From assembly GCF_001434135.1 (NCBI RefSeq), contig NZ_AZEB01000023.1, positions 1-46,376 of the forward strand: a stretch of DNA of 46,376 bases. Reading direction: 5' to 3'. The notes beneath the pieces were generated by a model. The model searched no databases, was not told the origin of the DNA, and saw only the letters and a program-made list of their open reading frames with translations. A program made the translations under genes and the position numbers. Of the stretch, positions 18,455-26,554 are shown one piece after another. The stretch is from Lentilactobacillus kisonensis DSM 19906 = JCM 15041. GTDB lineage: Bacteria > Bacillota > Bacilli > Lactobacillales > Lactobacillaceae. Position 1 is the stretch's first letter. Each line of letters opens with the position of its first letter.

Positions 18455-18471
18455 GTCATAAGTCATTTAAA

Positions 18472-18882
18472 TTAAGCTTGCCAGTCTTTAGTATCCGTAA
18501 GACCTAAATCTTCTTTGATCTTAGTGGTTGAAATTCCTTCAGTACGTGGCAAATAAACAACTTCACAGTAATCCTTTAAGAAGTCGAACTTACCCTTCCA
18601 GTCATCACCCATCACAAAAATATCAATATCGCGATCCTGAACGTCGTGAATTTTTTGATCCCAATTAGTCTCTGGAATCACTTCATCGACGTATTTAATG
18701 GCTTCCAAGATGTATTTGCGATCTTCGTATGACGTGTATGCTTTCTTTCCCTTCTCAGCATTAAATTCATCTGATGACAAACAAACGGTGAGGTGGTCGC
18801 CAAGCGCCTTAGCTCGCTTTAACAAACGGACATGGCCCTTGTGAAGCAAATCAAACGTCCCATACGTAATTACTTTTTTCAT
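18472..18882 (-). CDS. tagD: Glycerol-3-phosphate cytidylyltransferase
   Basis: Makes CDP-glycerol from CTP and glycerol-3-phosphate for wall teichoic acid. The 136-residue length is normal. The nucleotidyltransferase signatures are intact: HKGH at 14-17 and RTEGISTT near 113-120. ATG preceded by AGGAGATTTT. Its promoter is at 18943-18970. The gene reads toward tagF but is followed by a hairpin, so it may be transcribed partly on its own. Confidence 0.95.
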   Translation of the reverse strand: MKKVITYGTFDLLHKGHVRLLKRAKALGDHLTVCLSSDEFNAEKGKKAYTSYEDRKYILEAIKYVDEVIPETNWDQKIHDVQDRDIDIFVMGDDWKGKFDFLKDYCEVVYLPRTEGISTTKIKEDLGLTDTKDWQA

Positions 18883-18942
18883 AAAATCTCCTACTTAATC
18901 ATTACTCTAATATTAGTTAAACGAAAAATAAACACATCTTAA

Positions 18943-18970
18943 ATAGTAGCATAAACCTCGTCAACGTCAA
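18943..18970 (-). promoter_or_regulatory. tagD promoter
   Basis: Minus strand TTGACG (18965-18970), 16 bases, TACTAT (18943-18948). The leader is about 55 bases. A second overlapping TTGACG copy lies six bases downstream of the first. Confidence 0.65.
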
Positions 18971-19002
18971 TGTTTATTAAATATTATTAATTGTTTGGCT
19001 AA

Positions 19003-20115
19003 CTACTCTAACTGATAAATATTGTATAGGTGGACAACAACTACCTTAACGACAGCGTATAACGGAATCGCTAGGATCATCCCCATTAACCCTGCAATAT
19101 TGCCAGCAGCCAGTAAAATAATAATAATCGTCAACGGATGAATTTCCAAGGATTTCCCAATAACGTTTGGATAAACTAAATTTCCATCAATCTGCTGAAC
19201 AATTAGAACAACGATAATGTTATACACAACGCCCCAGAAACCGCCGTGGGAAAATGAAACGATGAGCGCTGGAGCAATCCCAATATAAGGGCCAAGGTAT
19301 GGGATGATATTGCAGATCCCAGCAACGACCCCTAGTAACAACGCGTACGGTGTCCCGATAATGAGGTACCCAATTGCCGTAAACGTTCCAACAAATAAAC
19401 ATTCAATCATCTGTCCGGAAATATATTTTGAAATTGTATGACTCATTTCGGAAAGCAATTCCATTGTTTGATCCTGATGCTTTTCAGGCAATACCTTTTT
19501 AAGGGTTGGTGCAAGCCGATAGCCATCTTTCAACATGTAAAAGAGCACCACTGGCACGGTTACGGCAATAATAACAACATTTGCCGCAGCGGAAATAATG
19601 CCACCAATACCATTCGTGAGTCCAGAGAAAATCGTGTTCATATACCCGCTAATGTTCTTAGAAAACTTATCGGTAACTTGCGTAAAATCAATCTGTTTCA
19701 AATACGTTTGCGAGTTCATTTGCTTAAATACTTTCTCAAGCAATTTTTGACCATCGTTAACGGCTCCCGGAATTTGGTTAGCCAACGTAACTAACTGATC
19801 GACAATCTTGGGAATAAAGACCGTTGCAATCAGAACAATGATCCCTATTAATAGTAAAAAAACTAACGTGGTTGCCCATGTTCTAGACACGCGGTGTCGC
19901 TTTCCAAATTTGATCTTAGTGATCAAGTTAACAATTGGATTTAGCATATAAAATAAAATACCCGCTAGTAGCAATGGAATAAAAATAGTTGAAAAAAAGA
20001 CACCAATTGGTGAAAAGAAAAAGCTTATTTTGGTGCACACCCAAATAATTGCCACGACAATTAAAATCTCGGCTGACCAAAACATTAATGAGGAATTTTT
20101 AAGTCGTTCAAGCAA
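19003..20115 (-). CDS. AI-2E/PerM-family membrane protein
   Basis: A 370-residue polytopic protein of the AI-2E transporter superfamily (PF01594), with hydrophobic pairs near the N-terminus, a hydrophilic middle (~90-150), and a C-terminal bundle containing the family-like segments YLGPYIGIAPALIVSF and LEIHPLTIIIILLAAGNI. The substrate is unknown; members include quorum-signal exporters and sodium/proton antiporters. It starts with TTG at 20115, supported by AGGAG eight bases before. An extended -10 (TGTTACAAT, minus strand at about 20153-20161) lies about 40 bases upstream. Confidence 0.88.
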   Translation of the reverse strand: MLERLKNSSLMFWSAEILIVVAIIWVCTKISFFFSPIGVFFSTIFIPLLLAGILFYMLNPIVNLITKIKFGKRHRVSRTWATTLVFLLLIGIIVLIATVFIPKIVDQLVTLANQIPGAVNDGQKLLEKVFKQMNSQTYLKQIDFTQVTDKFSKNISGYMNTIFSGLTNGIGGIISAAANVVIIAVTVPVVLFYMLKDGYRLAPTLKKVLPEKHQDQTMELLSEMSHTISKYISGQMIECLFVGTFTAIGYLIIGTPYALLLGVVAGICNIIPYLGPYIGIAPALIVSFSHGGFWGVVYNIIVVLIVQQIDGNLVYPNVIGKSLEIHPLTIIIILLAAGNIAGLMGMILAIPLYAVVKVVVVHLYNIYQLE

Positions 20116-20430
20116 AGTATCGACTCCTAACTCTGTATTTTCTGTTGAAACTATTGTAACACAGTGTGGGTAAGCGAACCCAAATGCTTAAAAAGTGACC
20201 GATTGGTATGATCTTTATTCACTTAAGCTTGATAACAAAGAGGTCGGAACATGAGCCATTTTCCGTTTGTAATGGTAGCTTCAATCACCACTGTTATATT
20301 TAAAAAGCTGCAACAAGCGGCATATTCATGCCATTTGACAAAAAAATACAATCATCCCAACGTGAATGATTGTATTTTCCGTTAAATTCTGGGATCTAAA
20401 CACTTACTCCCAGTCTCTACTAGGTGATCT
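20116..20430. other. Intergenic region with hairpin terminator
   Basis: No gene is visible. It holds the extended -10 of the AI-2E gene (20153-20161), and a perfect 13-bp hairpin (20343-20355 with 20366-20378, arms AAAATACAATCAT) flanked by A and T tracts, which would terminate the DUF402 gene on the minus strand. Around 20230-20270 the sequence GAGGTCGGAACATGAGCC resembles a decayed short palindromic repeat, but I cannot define its ends. Confidence 0.7.
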
Positions 20431-20982
20431 TCATTTATATTGGCGAGATAACTCTAAATAGCGTTCATACCAAATTGCAACAAATTCTTTTGAAAACGGC
20501 CCCTTCTCATTGTTAATCCAATCAACAAGTATTCTGACGTTTCGCTTCAAAATATGGTCAATTTCTGGTCCATAATTCCAGCGTTTGCTGAATGCTAAAT
20601 ATTCGTCCGCGTCTAAAAGCTTCCGCCGACCATCAGGAAACACCTTCACGTCCAAATCATAATCGATATATTTTAACGCTTCTTTGTCTAATACATATGG
20701 AGAAGCCAAGTTACAATAGTATGCAATGCCATCATCGCGGATCATCGCAACCACGTTGAACCAGTAATGCTTATGAAAATAAACTAACGCCGGCTCCCTG
20801 GTCACCCAATGCCGGCCATCATCTTCAGTAACCAGCGTATGATTATTGCAGCCGATGAGTGACTCGTCACTGGTCTTTAATACCATTGTATCTCGCCAAA
20901 TACGATGCAAACTGCCATCATGCTTATAGCTTTGAATCGCAATGAAGTCCCCTTCTTTTGGTAGTCTCTGCATTCGCGGCAT
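20431..20982 (-). CDS. Nucleoside tri-/diphosphate phosphatase (DUF402, Ntdp/YgaC-like)
   Basis: A 183-residue protein closely resembling Bacillus YgaC and Staphylococcus Ntdp: [20 protein letters not shown] near the N-terminus, [20 protein letters not shown] near 50, and [16 protein letters not shown] near 110. Family members hydrolyse nucleoside tri- and diphosphates. The frame extends to a TTG at 21030, but that codon lies only about ten bases after a TATAAT box and would add 16 residues the family lacks, so I chose the ATG at 20982. Another ATG follows three codons later. The ribosome site (AAAGTGGG) is modest. Confidence 0.88.
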   Translation of the reverse strand: MPRMQRLPKEGDFIAIQSYKHDGSLHRIWRDTMVLKTSDESLIGCNNHTLVTEDDGRHWVTREPALVYFHKHYWFNVVAMIRDDGIAYYCNLASPYVLDKEALKYIDYDLDVKVFPDGRRKLLDADEYLAFSKRWNYGPEIDHILKRNVRILVDWINNEKGPFSKEFVAIWYERYLELSRQYK

Positions 20983-21040
20983 TTGTGCTACCCACTTTCT
21001 GATTAAGCTATCTGCATCGATTGTTGCCAATCCAAGTATG

Positions 21041-21070
21041 ATTATATCAGAAAAGCGGTCAGAGTGCGAA
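21041..21070 (-). promoter_or_regulatory. Promoter of the DUF402 gene
   Basis: Minus strand TATAAT (21041-21046) and TTCGCA (21065-21070) with an 18-base spacer. The -35 box falls within the end of repeat copy D. Confidence 0.5.
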
Positions 21071-21175
21071 ACCAGGCGGTTAGAAGCTGGAGTATAAGTC
21101 TCCTTTAACAGAAATCCCTGGTTTTGGGATTCCTGTTAAAGGTGCTTATGCGCAAGCTTCTGCCTGGTGTAGCAC
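21060..21175 (+). repeat. Covarying intergenic repeat, copy D
   Basis: Plus orientation. The terminal sequences have drifted (GAGTGCGAAACC in place of GAGTGAGCGGAG), but the arms remain paired: CCAGGC/GCCTGG, AGAAGCT/AGCTTCT and CTTTAACAG/CTGTTAAAG. Confidence 0.82.
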
Positions 21176-21238
21176 GTTTCTGCAATGTTTGAAAGATCAA
21201 CACAGCTTAAATTCCAGTTGGCGCATCCACCTCACAAC

Positions 21239-22039
21239 CTACCCCTCTGAAAGCCGCTCCAAAGCACTCGTAATATCATCCATCAAGAATCCCTTCCGAA
21301 AGAGTGCCTGCTTGGTCTTTTGTTGCTGTTCATAATGATCTAGTTTGGCGTATTTTCGCCAATACTTTTCAGCAACTTTGTCAATTAGTTCTTGATCCTG
21401 CTCAACCATCCCATCGGTATCAATTTGATCCATTACCTGGTCGAGATCGCTATATGGGAATCCTCGCCGCATCAGAAGATTTTTTGTTTTATTGATTGCC
21501 ATCTTAGCTGAGTCATTATGGTGGGACTTAAGTTGTTTTTGGGCAACCCCAACGCCAATTCGAATGACCTCGTCTGCCGGAAAGTAACGATCCAAAGCTG
21601 CTTCAATATCGTCACTATTGACGTGCTTATCCTTCAAGTGTTGACGAATCCAATCCGGCCCATTTTTCTCTTCTCTGACAACCGTTCTAACATAGCTTTC
21701 AGCATATTTACCGTCATCAACTAATCGCTGATCAGCAAGTTGGGCAATCACTTGATCAATCGCATCAGGATCGTCAGAAATTTCTGCCAGTTTGGTCCGA
21801 ACTTCATATACCGTTCGTAAATTATGAGCTAAGTAATTAAGCGCACGGCTATGTAATTTCGATAAATCGTCCGCCTGCTCAATTTGCTTAATAAGATCCT
21901 TATCAACTTCCATCCCCTTAAAGATCCGAAACTTAATGAAGACCTCCTCGCTGATTGGGAACGCATACTTACCATCAACGTAGACGTTAAACCGGCCCTT
22001 GCGTTTTTGAGCTTCTATCTTAGTGATCTTTTCTACCAT
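21239..22039 (-). CDS. recX: Regulatory protein RecX
   Basis: Modulates RecA filament activity. The 266-residue protein has the RecX three-helix repeats: LNYLAHNLRTVYEVRTKL near 70, the D/Q-L-x-D-Q-R-L-x-D-D-G-K-Y-A-E-S-Y segment near 115, and two more degenerate repeats to the C-terminus (KNLLMRRGFPYSDLD, QALFRKGFLMDDI). The frame extends to 22090, but GAGGAGG lies four to five bases before the ATG at 22039, which gives the usual N-terminus MVEKITKIEAQKR. It stands alone between two repeat elements. Confidence 0.93.
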   Translation of the reverse strand: MVEKITKIEAQKRKGRFNVYVDGKYAFPISEEVFIKFRIFKGMEVDKDLIKQIEQADDLSKLHSRALNYLAHNLRTVYEVRTKLAEISDDPDAIDQVIAQLADQRLVDDGKYAESYVRTVVREEKNGPDWIRQHLKDKHVNSDDIEAALDRYFPADEVIRIGVGVAQKQLKSHHNDSAKMAINKTKNLLMRRGFPYSDLDQVMDQIDTDGMVEQDQELIDKVAEKYWRKYAKLDHYEQQQKTKQALFRKGFLMDDITSALERLSEG

Positions 22040-22199
22040 AATGACCTCCTCGTCTAGGAAAGTTTTGTAACCAGGATCTGCATGGCGCATTGAGACTGGC
22101 TTTTGATTGGAAGATTACGGGCGATCTGGCGAAGCGATCGTTCGCACCATCAATACTCCCCCGAATTCAAGGATTAAACTTTTGCGACAGAATTGAAAT

Positions 22200-22315
22200 G
22201 TGTGACATCAAGCAGAGAGTTGCGCCTAAGCCTTCTTCCCCAAAAATCTAAGCCGGGACTTCTGGTGCTGAAAATTGATGCTTCACTCTCTAACCGCTTT
22301 ATCCTGCCTACTTTA
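22200..22315 (-). repeat. Covarying intergenic repeat, degenerate copy H
   Basis: Minus orientation. Ends are heavily drifted, but P2 arms AGAGAGT/ACTCTCT still pair and the core order (AAAGCGGTTAGAG near one end, GCTTGATG near the other) is kept. The central arms no longer match well. The preceding 22040-22199 shows nothing that I can name. Confidence 0.65.
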
Positions 22316-22340
22316 TATGTTTGCATCAGTTTGCTATACT
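22312..22340 (+). promoter_or_regulatory. Flavodoxin promoter
   Basis: TTTATA (22312-22317), 17 bases, TATACT (22335-22340). The -35 box overlaps the end of repeat copy H. Confidence 0.5.
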
Positions 22341-22371
22341 GAAGTTAAATTAAATCAAGGGATGACATACT

Positions 22372-22827
22372 ATGACTACTGCTCACGTGGTTTACGCAAC
22401 CATAACCGGGAACAACGAAGATATTGCTGACATCGTAACCGAATACTTTGAAAACAATGGTGTGGACGTTAAAGAGACCGAAATTTCTCAAACTGATCCA
22501 TCCGTTTTTGAGGACGTCGATATTTGTGTCGTTTGCCCATACACCTACGATGAAGGCGCCCTTCCAGAAGAAGGGATGGACTTCTTCGACGACCTTTCTG
22601 ATCTGGACTTAAAAGGAAAGGTATATGGCGTTGCTGGCTCTGGCGATACCTTTTACGAAGAATATTACAACACTTCAGTTGATAAGTTTGACGAAGCGTT
22701 TAAAAAGACTGGCGCTACTAAGGGTTCTGAAGACGTTAAAATCAACCTAGAACCTGATGAAGACGATATTACCAAGCTGGACGCCTTTGCAAAGGAATTA
22801 ATCACCAAAGCCCAAAATCAGGACTAA
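22372..22827 (+). CDS. Flavodoxin
   Basis: A 151-residue acidic FMN-binding electron carrier. The phosphate-binding loop is ATITGNNEDIAD near residue 10, and flavin-stacking loops are expected around VCPYTYDEG (near 55) and AGSGDTFYEEYY (near 88). Short-chain to intermediate length. ATG preceded by AAGGGATG. It is alone on the plus strand with its own promoter and terminator. The electron partner cannot be deduced. Confidence 0.92.
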   Translation: MTTAHVVYATITGNNEDIADIVTEYFENNGVDVKETEISQTDPSVFEDVDICVVCPYTYDEGALPEEGMDFFDDLSDLDLKGKVYGVAGSGDTFYEEYYNTSVDKFDEAFKKTGATKGSEDVKINLEPDEDDITKLDAFAKELITKAQNQD

Positions 22828-22846
22828 ATTGAATTATTAATTAATT

Positions 22847-22884
22847 GGCTTGAGTAAATGTAAAAGTTTGCTCAGCTTTTTTTT
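22847..22884 (+). terminator. Flavodoxin terminator
   Basis: GGCTTGAGTAAA pairs with TTTGCTCAGC (one bulge and one G-U pair), followed by eight T. It overlaps the last codons of the convergent YihY gene. Confidence 0.7.
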
Positions 22885-23792
22885 CGGCGTTTTTTACCAC
22901 GCCGGCCGATTTTGCGGGCCTGCTTCATCATTTGGTCAATCGCATCCGGCTGTTCTTGAATATCACCCAAAAAGAGCTGTTGGATAGTGGCGTTTAAAAC
23001 CCCACCAAACAACAAGATGACCCCCGAAAAGTCTAACCAGAACATGAGGACAATAAATGTTCCGATGGTCTTATACGTATCAATTCGACGGGCAAAAAAT
23101 CTCAGATAATAGGTAAATCCCTGTGCCAATAACATCAATCCAATTGTCGCCACCAGCGCGCCAACCCAGACATACCGAAACTTAACTTTAGCGGTTGGGA
23201 CAAAATAAAACAACAGGCTCAGCAAAAACCAGGCAACCACAATTGTCACAGGCCACTTAACCGTGGCGATCAAGTTCACGATCCAACCGGGGGTGTTAAT
23301 AATCGGGCTTAGCCAATTGAAAATCATCTGACTAAAAGCAAATAATAGCATGATCACCATGACGGCTAAAATTAAAACCAGCATCCAAACGAATGAAATA
23401 ATCCGGTTGGCAACTGCCGTTTGGTTTTCAGCAACGTCATACGTTTTGTTGATGCTTCGCTGGAAGGCAGCGATCGCACGGCTAGCAGACCAAATCGTCA
23501 CAATTAGCCCAACTGACAGTTGACTAGCACCGCCACTTTGCAACGTGGACTCAATTACCGGCTCCAGCAAACTGTAAACCCGCTCAGGAAAAATTGGTTG
23601 TAAATAAGTTGAAATCTCCTGGGTGTGAATATGAAATAAGTTTAATAAACTACCAATCACAAAAAAGATTGGGAAGATTGACAGTAATGAATAAAAGGCT
23701 AAAACGGCTGCAGAATCTGAGACGTTTCCAGACGAATACCTACCCACGAGGACCTGAATGAATTTTTTGACTTTCTCATACATCGATTTCAT
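22872..23792 (-). CDS. YihY/BrkB-family membrane protein
   Basis: A 306-residue inner-membrane protein with about six helices and the family-like segments SAAVLAFYSLLSIFPIFF near 28 and SASRAIAAFQRSINKTYDV near 102. The tail is very basic (RKIGRRGKKRRKK), consistent with a cytoplasmic C-terminus. Function is not established; the old RNase BN name is a misannotation. ATG at 23792 follows the wecB stop by 15 bases, and an alternative ATG lies at codon 4, so it is probably translated from the wecB message. No strong ribosome site is visible. Confidence 0.88.
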   Translation of the reverse strand: MKSMYEKVKKFIQVLVGRYSSGNVSDSAAVLAFYSLLSIFPIFFVIGSLLNLFHIHTQEISTYLQPIFPERVYSLLEPVIESTLQSGGASQLSVGLIVTIWSASRAIAAFQRSINKTYDVAENQTAVANRIISFVWMLVLILAVMVIMLLFAFSQMIFNWLSPIINTPGWIVNLIATVKWPVTIVVAWFLLSLLFYFVPTAKVKFRYVWVGALVATIGLMLLAQGFTYYLRFFARRIDTYKTIGTFIVLMFWLDFSGVILLFGGVLNATIQQLFLGDIQEQPDAIDQMMKQARKIGRRGKKRRKKS

Positions 23793-23807
23793 ATTACGCT
23801 CACTTTT

Positions 23808-24923
23808 TTAATTAGATAATTCGGCTTTGATGGCGTTCAAAATTCTCACCGAGGCCTTACCATCACCGTATGGATTCTTAGCCTCCGCCATCTTTTTATA
23901 TTCCACAGGGTCGTCTAACAAGGCAGTCATTTCTTTTTTGACAACTGCTGGATCCGTACCAACTAATCGTAGCGTGCCGGCGTCAATGCCTTCTGGCCGT
24001 TCAGTTGTATCTCTTAGAACCAGTACCGGCTTTCCCAATGACGGAGCTTCTTCTTGGACCCCGCCAGAATCAGTCATGATAAAGTAACTGCGGGCAGCCA
24101 TATTATGAAAGTCTAAAACGTCCAATGGCTCAATCAAGTGGACTGCCTTATCACCATCAAATACTTGATGCGCAGCCTTTTGAACGGTTGGGCTTAAATG
24201 AACCGGATAAACCACCTCAACGTCTGGGTGATCCTGCAAAAGAGACTTAATTGCCCGAAAAGTTCGTAACATCGGCTCGCCCTGATTTTCCCGTCGATGC
24301 ATCGTTAATAGAATCATCTTGGACTTGGCATTAAGTTCTTCTAAGACCGAGTGCTGATAATCGGGAGTCACTGTCTGTTTCAAGGCATCAATCGCCGTAT
24401 TACCAGTTACAAAGATTTGACTATCCGGATGATTCTCTTTAAGTAAATTATGCCGGCTTAATTCGGTTGGCGCAAAATATAAATCTGAAAGAACATCGGT
24501 TAACTGGCGGTTCATTTCTTCTGGATAAGGCGATAATTTATTCCAAGTCCGCAAACCTGCCTCAACGTGGCCGACCTTAATCTGATGATAAAAGGCACTA
24601 ATGCTGGCCGCAAACGTGGTTGTCGTATCGCCATGAACTAGGACAATATCAGGCTTGACCTCGGTAATAATTGAATCCAGCGCGGTAATGACCCGCGTTG
24701 TAATGTCGCTCAAACTCTGGTTCTTTTTCATAATATTTAAATCATAATCCGGCGTAATATGAAATACGGTTAATACTTGGTCAAGCATTTCACGATGTTG
24801 AGCTGAAACAACGGTAATGGGTTCGAATTCATCTCGATGCTGCTGCATGAGTAAAATAATCGGCGCCATTTTAATTGCTTCGGGACGTGTCCCAAAAATT
24901 GTCATTACTTTAATTGGTTTCAT
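23808..24923 (-). CDS. wecB: UDP-N-acetylglucosamine 2-epimerase (non-hydrolysing)
   Basis: Interconverts UDP-GlcNAc and UDP-ManNAc; in Gram-positives (MnaA) the product feeds the wall teichoic acid linkage unit. The 371-residue length is normal. Motifs include FGTRPEAIKMAP at 10-21, VHGDTTTTFA near 95, GHVEAGLRTW near 118, and TDSGGVQEEAPSLGKPVLVLRDTTERPE near 285-315. ATG preceded by AGGAG at seven bases. It lies beside the tandem repeat array and reads into the YihY gene. Context with tagD/tagF supports the teichoic acid role. Confidence 0.95.
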   Translation of the reverse strand: MKPIKVMTIFGTRPEAIKMAPIILLMQQHRDEFEPITVVSAQHREMLDQVLTVFHITPDYDLNIMKKNQSLSDITTRVITALDSIITEVKPDIVLVHGDTTTTFAASISAFYHQIKVGHVEAGLRTWNKLSPYPEEMNRQLTDVLSDLYFAPTELSRHNLLKENHPDSQIFVTGNTAIDALKQTVTPDYQHSVLEELNAKSKMILLTMHRRENQGEPMLRTFRAIKSLLQDHPDVEVVYPVHLSPTVQKAAHQVFDGDKAVHLIEPLDVLDFHNMAARSYFIMTDSGGVQEEAPSLGKPVLVLRDTTERPEGIDAGTLRLVGTDPAVVKKEMTALLDDPVEYKKMAEAKNPYGDGKASVRILNAIKAELSN

Positions 24924-24939
24924 TTTCAGTCTCCTATAT

Positions 24940-25063
24940 TATGAGTGAGCGGAGTCAGGCGCTTAGAAACCGAAGGGTAAGTCTCCTTCGAGGGGAATTC
25001 CCGGTTCTGGAATTTTTCTCGAAGGTGCTTACACGCAGGTTTCTGCCTGACGCAGCTGTCCTA
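24940..25063 (+). repeat. Covarying intergenic repeat, copy E (tandem 1)
   Basis: First of three head-to-tail units. Arms GTCAGGC/GCCTGAC, AGAAACC/GGTTTCT, GTAAG/CTTAC and CCTTCGAG/CTCGAAGG all pair and all differ from the neighbouring unit. Confidence 0.9.
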
Positions 25064-25064
25064 T

Positions 25065-25187
25065 TATGAGTGAGCGGAGCAGAGCGGTTAGAAGCCGGAG
25101 CCTAAGCTTTCTTGCCCGGAAATCCCGGTTTTGGATTTTTGGGTAAGAAGGCTTGGGTGCAGGCTTCTGCTTTGCGCAGCTGTCCTA
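25065..25187 (+). repeat. Covarying intergenic repeat, copy F (tandem 2)
   Basis: Second unit, joined by the same ATTATGAGTGAGCGG junction. Arms AGAAGCC/GGCTTCT, CCTAAG/CTTGGG and TTCTTGCCC/GGGTAAGAA pair with one G-U. Confidence 0.9.
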
Positions 25188-25188
25188 T

Positions 25189-25311
25189 TATGAGTGAGCG
25201 GAGCAAAGCGGTTAGAAACTGGAATATAAGTCGTCTCAGCCAAGAATTCCTGGTTTTGGAATTTTTGGCTGAGATGCTTATATGGAAGTTTCTGCTTTGC
25301 GTAGCTGTCCT
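25189..25311 (+). repeat. Covarying intergenic repeat, copy G (tandem 3)
   Basis: Third unit. Arms GCAAAGC/GCTTTGC, AGAAACT/AGTTTCT, ATATAAG/CTTATAT and TCTCAGCCAA/TTGGCTGAGA pair almost perfectly. It ends about 70 bases before the gtrB -10 box. Confidence 0.9.
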
Positions 25312-25376
25312 GCAATCCATTATATCAAATCCGGCATGAAACTTAATATTGACTTATTTTTTATCAGTTAGGCGTA

Positions 25377-25605
25377 TGTTATAATTTGATGTTGTGATAT
25401 TTTAGTAACATCACTATTGTACGTGTTATTAGATTGTGATGCAGACACAGTGAGCTACATAACTGACCCACCATTGCCGACACTGCATGGAATTGTTTCC
25501 AAGTGAATTTAAGCTTACCAACAATTTTACACAAAATCAAAGCTGGATAACAATCTAATTGCAAGATAAAGAAACGAAAACTAGACATATTTTTGGAGGC
25601 TTATT
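25377..25605 (+). promoter_or_regulatory. gtrB extended -10 promoter and long leader
   Basis: TGTTATAAT at 25377-25385 is an extended -10 box; the -35 is poor. Transcription would start near 25392, leaving a leader of about 215 bases before the TTG at 25606. The leader contains a hairpin TGATGTT/AACATCA (about 25387-25413) and a wider pair TGCAG/CTGCA (about 25440-25490). No known riboswitch is recognised, and no ORF with a ribosome site is evident. Confidence 0.5.
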
Positions 25606-26553
25606 TTGAAGACGATCAGTCTAATTGTTCCTTGTTTTAATGAAGAACCAACCGTCGAACTTTTTTATGATACAACCGAAAAAGTGTTTACCAAGTTAAA
25701 TGCAAGCCATACTGAGCAATACCAACCAGATTACTTATTTATTAACGATGGCTCAGCTGACAAAACACTTGACGTTATGCGCAAGCTCAATGCTGCTCAT
25801 CCTGATGAAGTCCACTACATTTCATTCTCCCGTAACTTCGGCAAGGAATCCGCTTTTGCAGCTGGCCTCAATCATGCTCACGGCGATTACGTTGCTGTCA
25901 TGGACGTTGATCTCCAAGATCCACCTGAGTTACTGCTCCAGATGGTTGATATTTTAGAGGACCCTAAACAGGATTACGACGTGGTCGGTTGTGTTCAAAC
26001 AAGTCGCAAGCAAAACCCCATCCGAGCCTTTCTGTCAGCCAGCTTTTATAAAATCATCAATAAAATGGCCAAAGTTGAACTCAAACAAAATGTCCGTGAC
26101 TATCGGTTAATGACCCGAAAATACGTTGATGCCGTTTTAGATCTACCCGAATATAATCGGTTTAGTAAGGGCATCTTTTCTTGGGTAGGCTTTAAAACTA
26201 AATACTTAGAATATGAGGGTGTCCCAAGGGCTGCTGGAAAAACATCCTGGTCCCTCTTCCAACTATTTGAATACTCTATGGAAGCGATCGTTGATTTTTC
26301 TGATGTGCCCCTAAAAATGGCAACCGTAGTTGGTGGCTTCATCAGCTTTCTTTCCATTATCGGTTTATTCTTCGTTGTGATTCGGGCAATGTTCTTTGGC
26401 GGCTCAGTTAATGGCTGGGCTTCAATGGTATCCATCATTCTACTTCTTAGTGGCGTCCAACTATTCAGCCTTGGAATTCTTGGCACCTACATTGGTAAAA
26501 TTTACCTCGAAACCAAACACCGACCAAAATTTGTGATTGCGGAGAAACGTTAA
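25606..26553 (+). CDS. Polyprenyl-phosphate glycosyltransferase (GtrB/CsbB type)
   Basis: Loads a sugar onto undecaprenyl phosphate on the cytoplasmic side for later transfer to a cell-wall polymer. The 315-residue protein has a GT2 domain with SLIVPCFNEEPTV at 5-17, FINDGSADKT near 48 and VMDVDLQDPPELL near 100, then two C-terminal membrane helices (~235-260 and ~270-295). The start is TTG, supported by GGAGG six bases before. It is followed by gtrA in one operon. The likely acceptor is LTA or WTA, given the nearby synthesis genes; the sugar is unknown. Confidence 0.9.
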   Translation: MKTISLIVPCFNEEPTVELFYDTTEKVFTKLNASHTEQYQPDYLFINDGSADKTLDVMRKLNAAHPDEVHYISFSRNFGKESAFAAGLNHAHGDYVAVMDVDLQDPPELLLQMVDILEDPKQDYDVVGCVQTSRKQNPIRAFLSASFYKIINKMAKVELKQNVRDYRLMTRKYVDAVLDLPEYNRFSKGIFSWVGFKTKYLEYEGVPRAAGKTSWSLFQLFEYSMEAIVDFSDVPLKMATVVGGFISFLSIIGLFFVVIRAMFFGGSVNGWASMVSIILLLSGVQLFSLGILGTYIGKIYLETKHRPKFVIAEKR

Positions 26554-26554
26554 T

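Noticed and set aside
22872-23792. RNase BN annotation for the YihY-family protein
   Set aside because: It is a polytopic membrane protein without nuclease motifs; the RNase name for this family is a historical error.
24940-25311. CRISPR array
   Set aside because: The three units are 124 bases long, mostly alike in sequence and self-complementary; there is no short repeat with unrelated spacers and no cas gene.
25088-25339. Overlapping ORFs of about 70 residues on both strands in the repeat array
   Set aside because: They are created by the palindromic repeat units (similar peptides on both strands) and lack ribosome sites.
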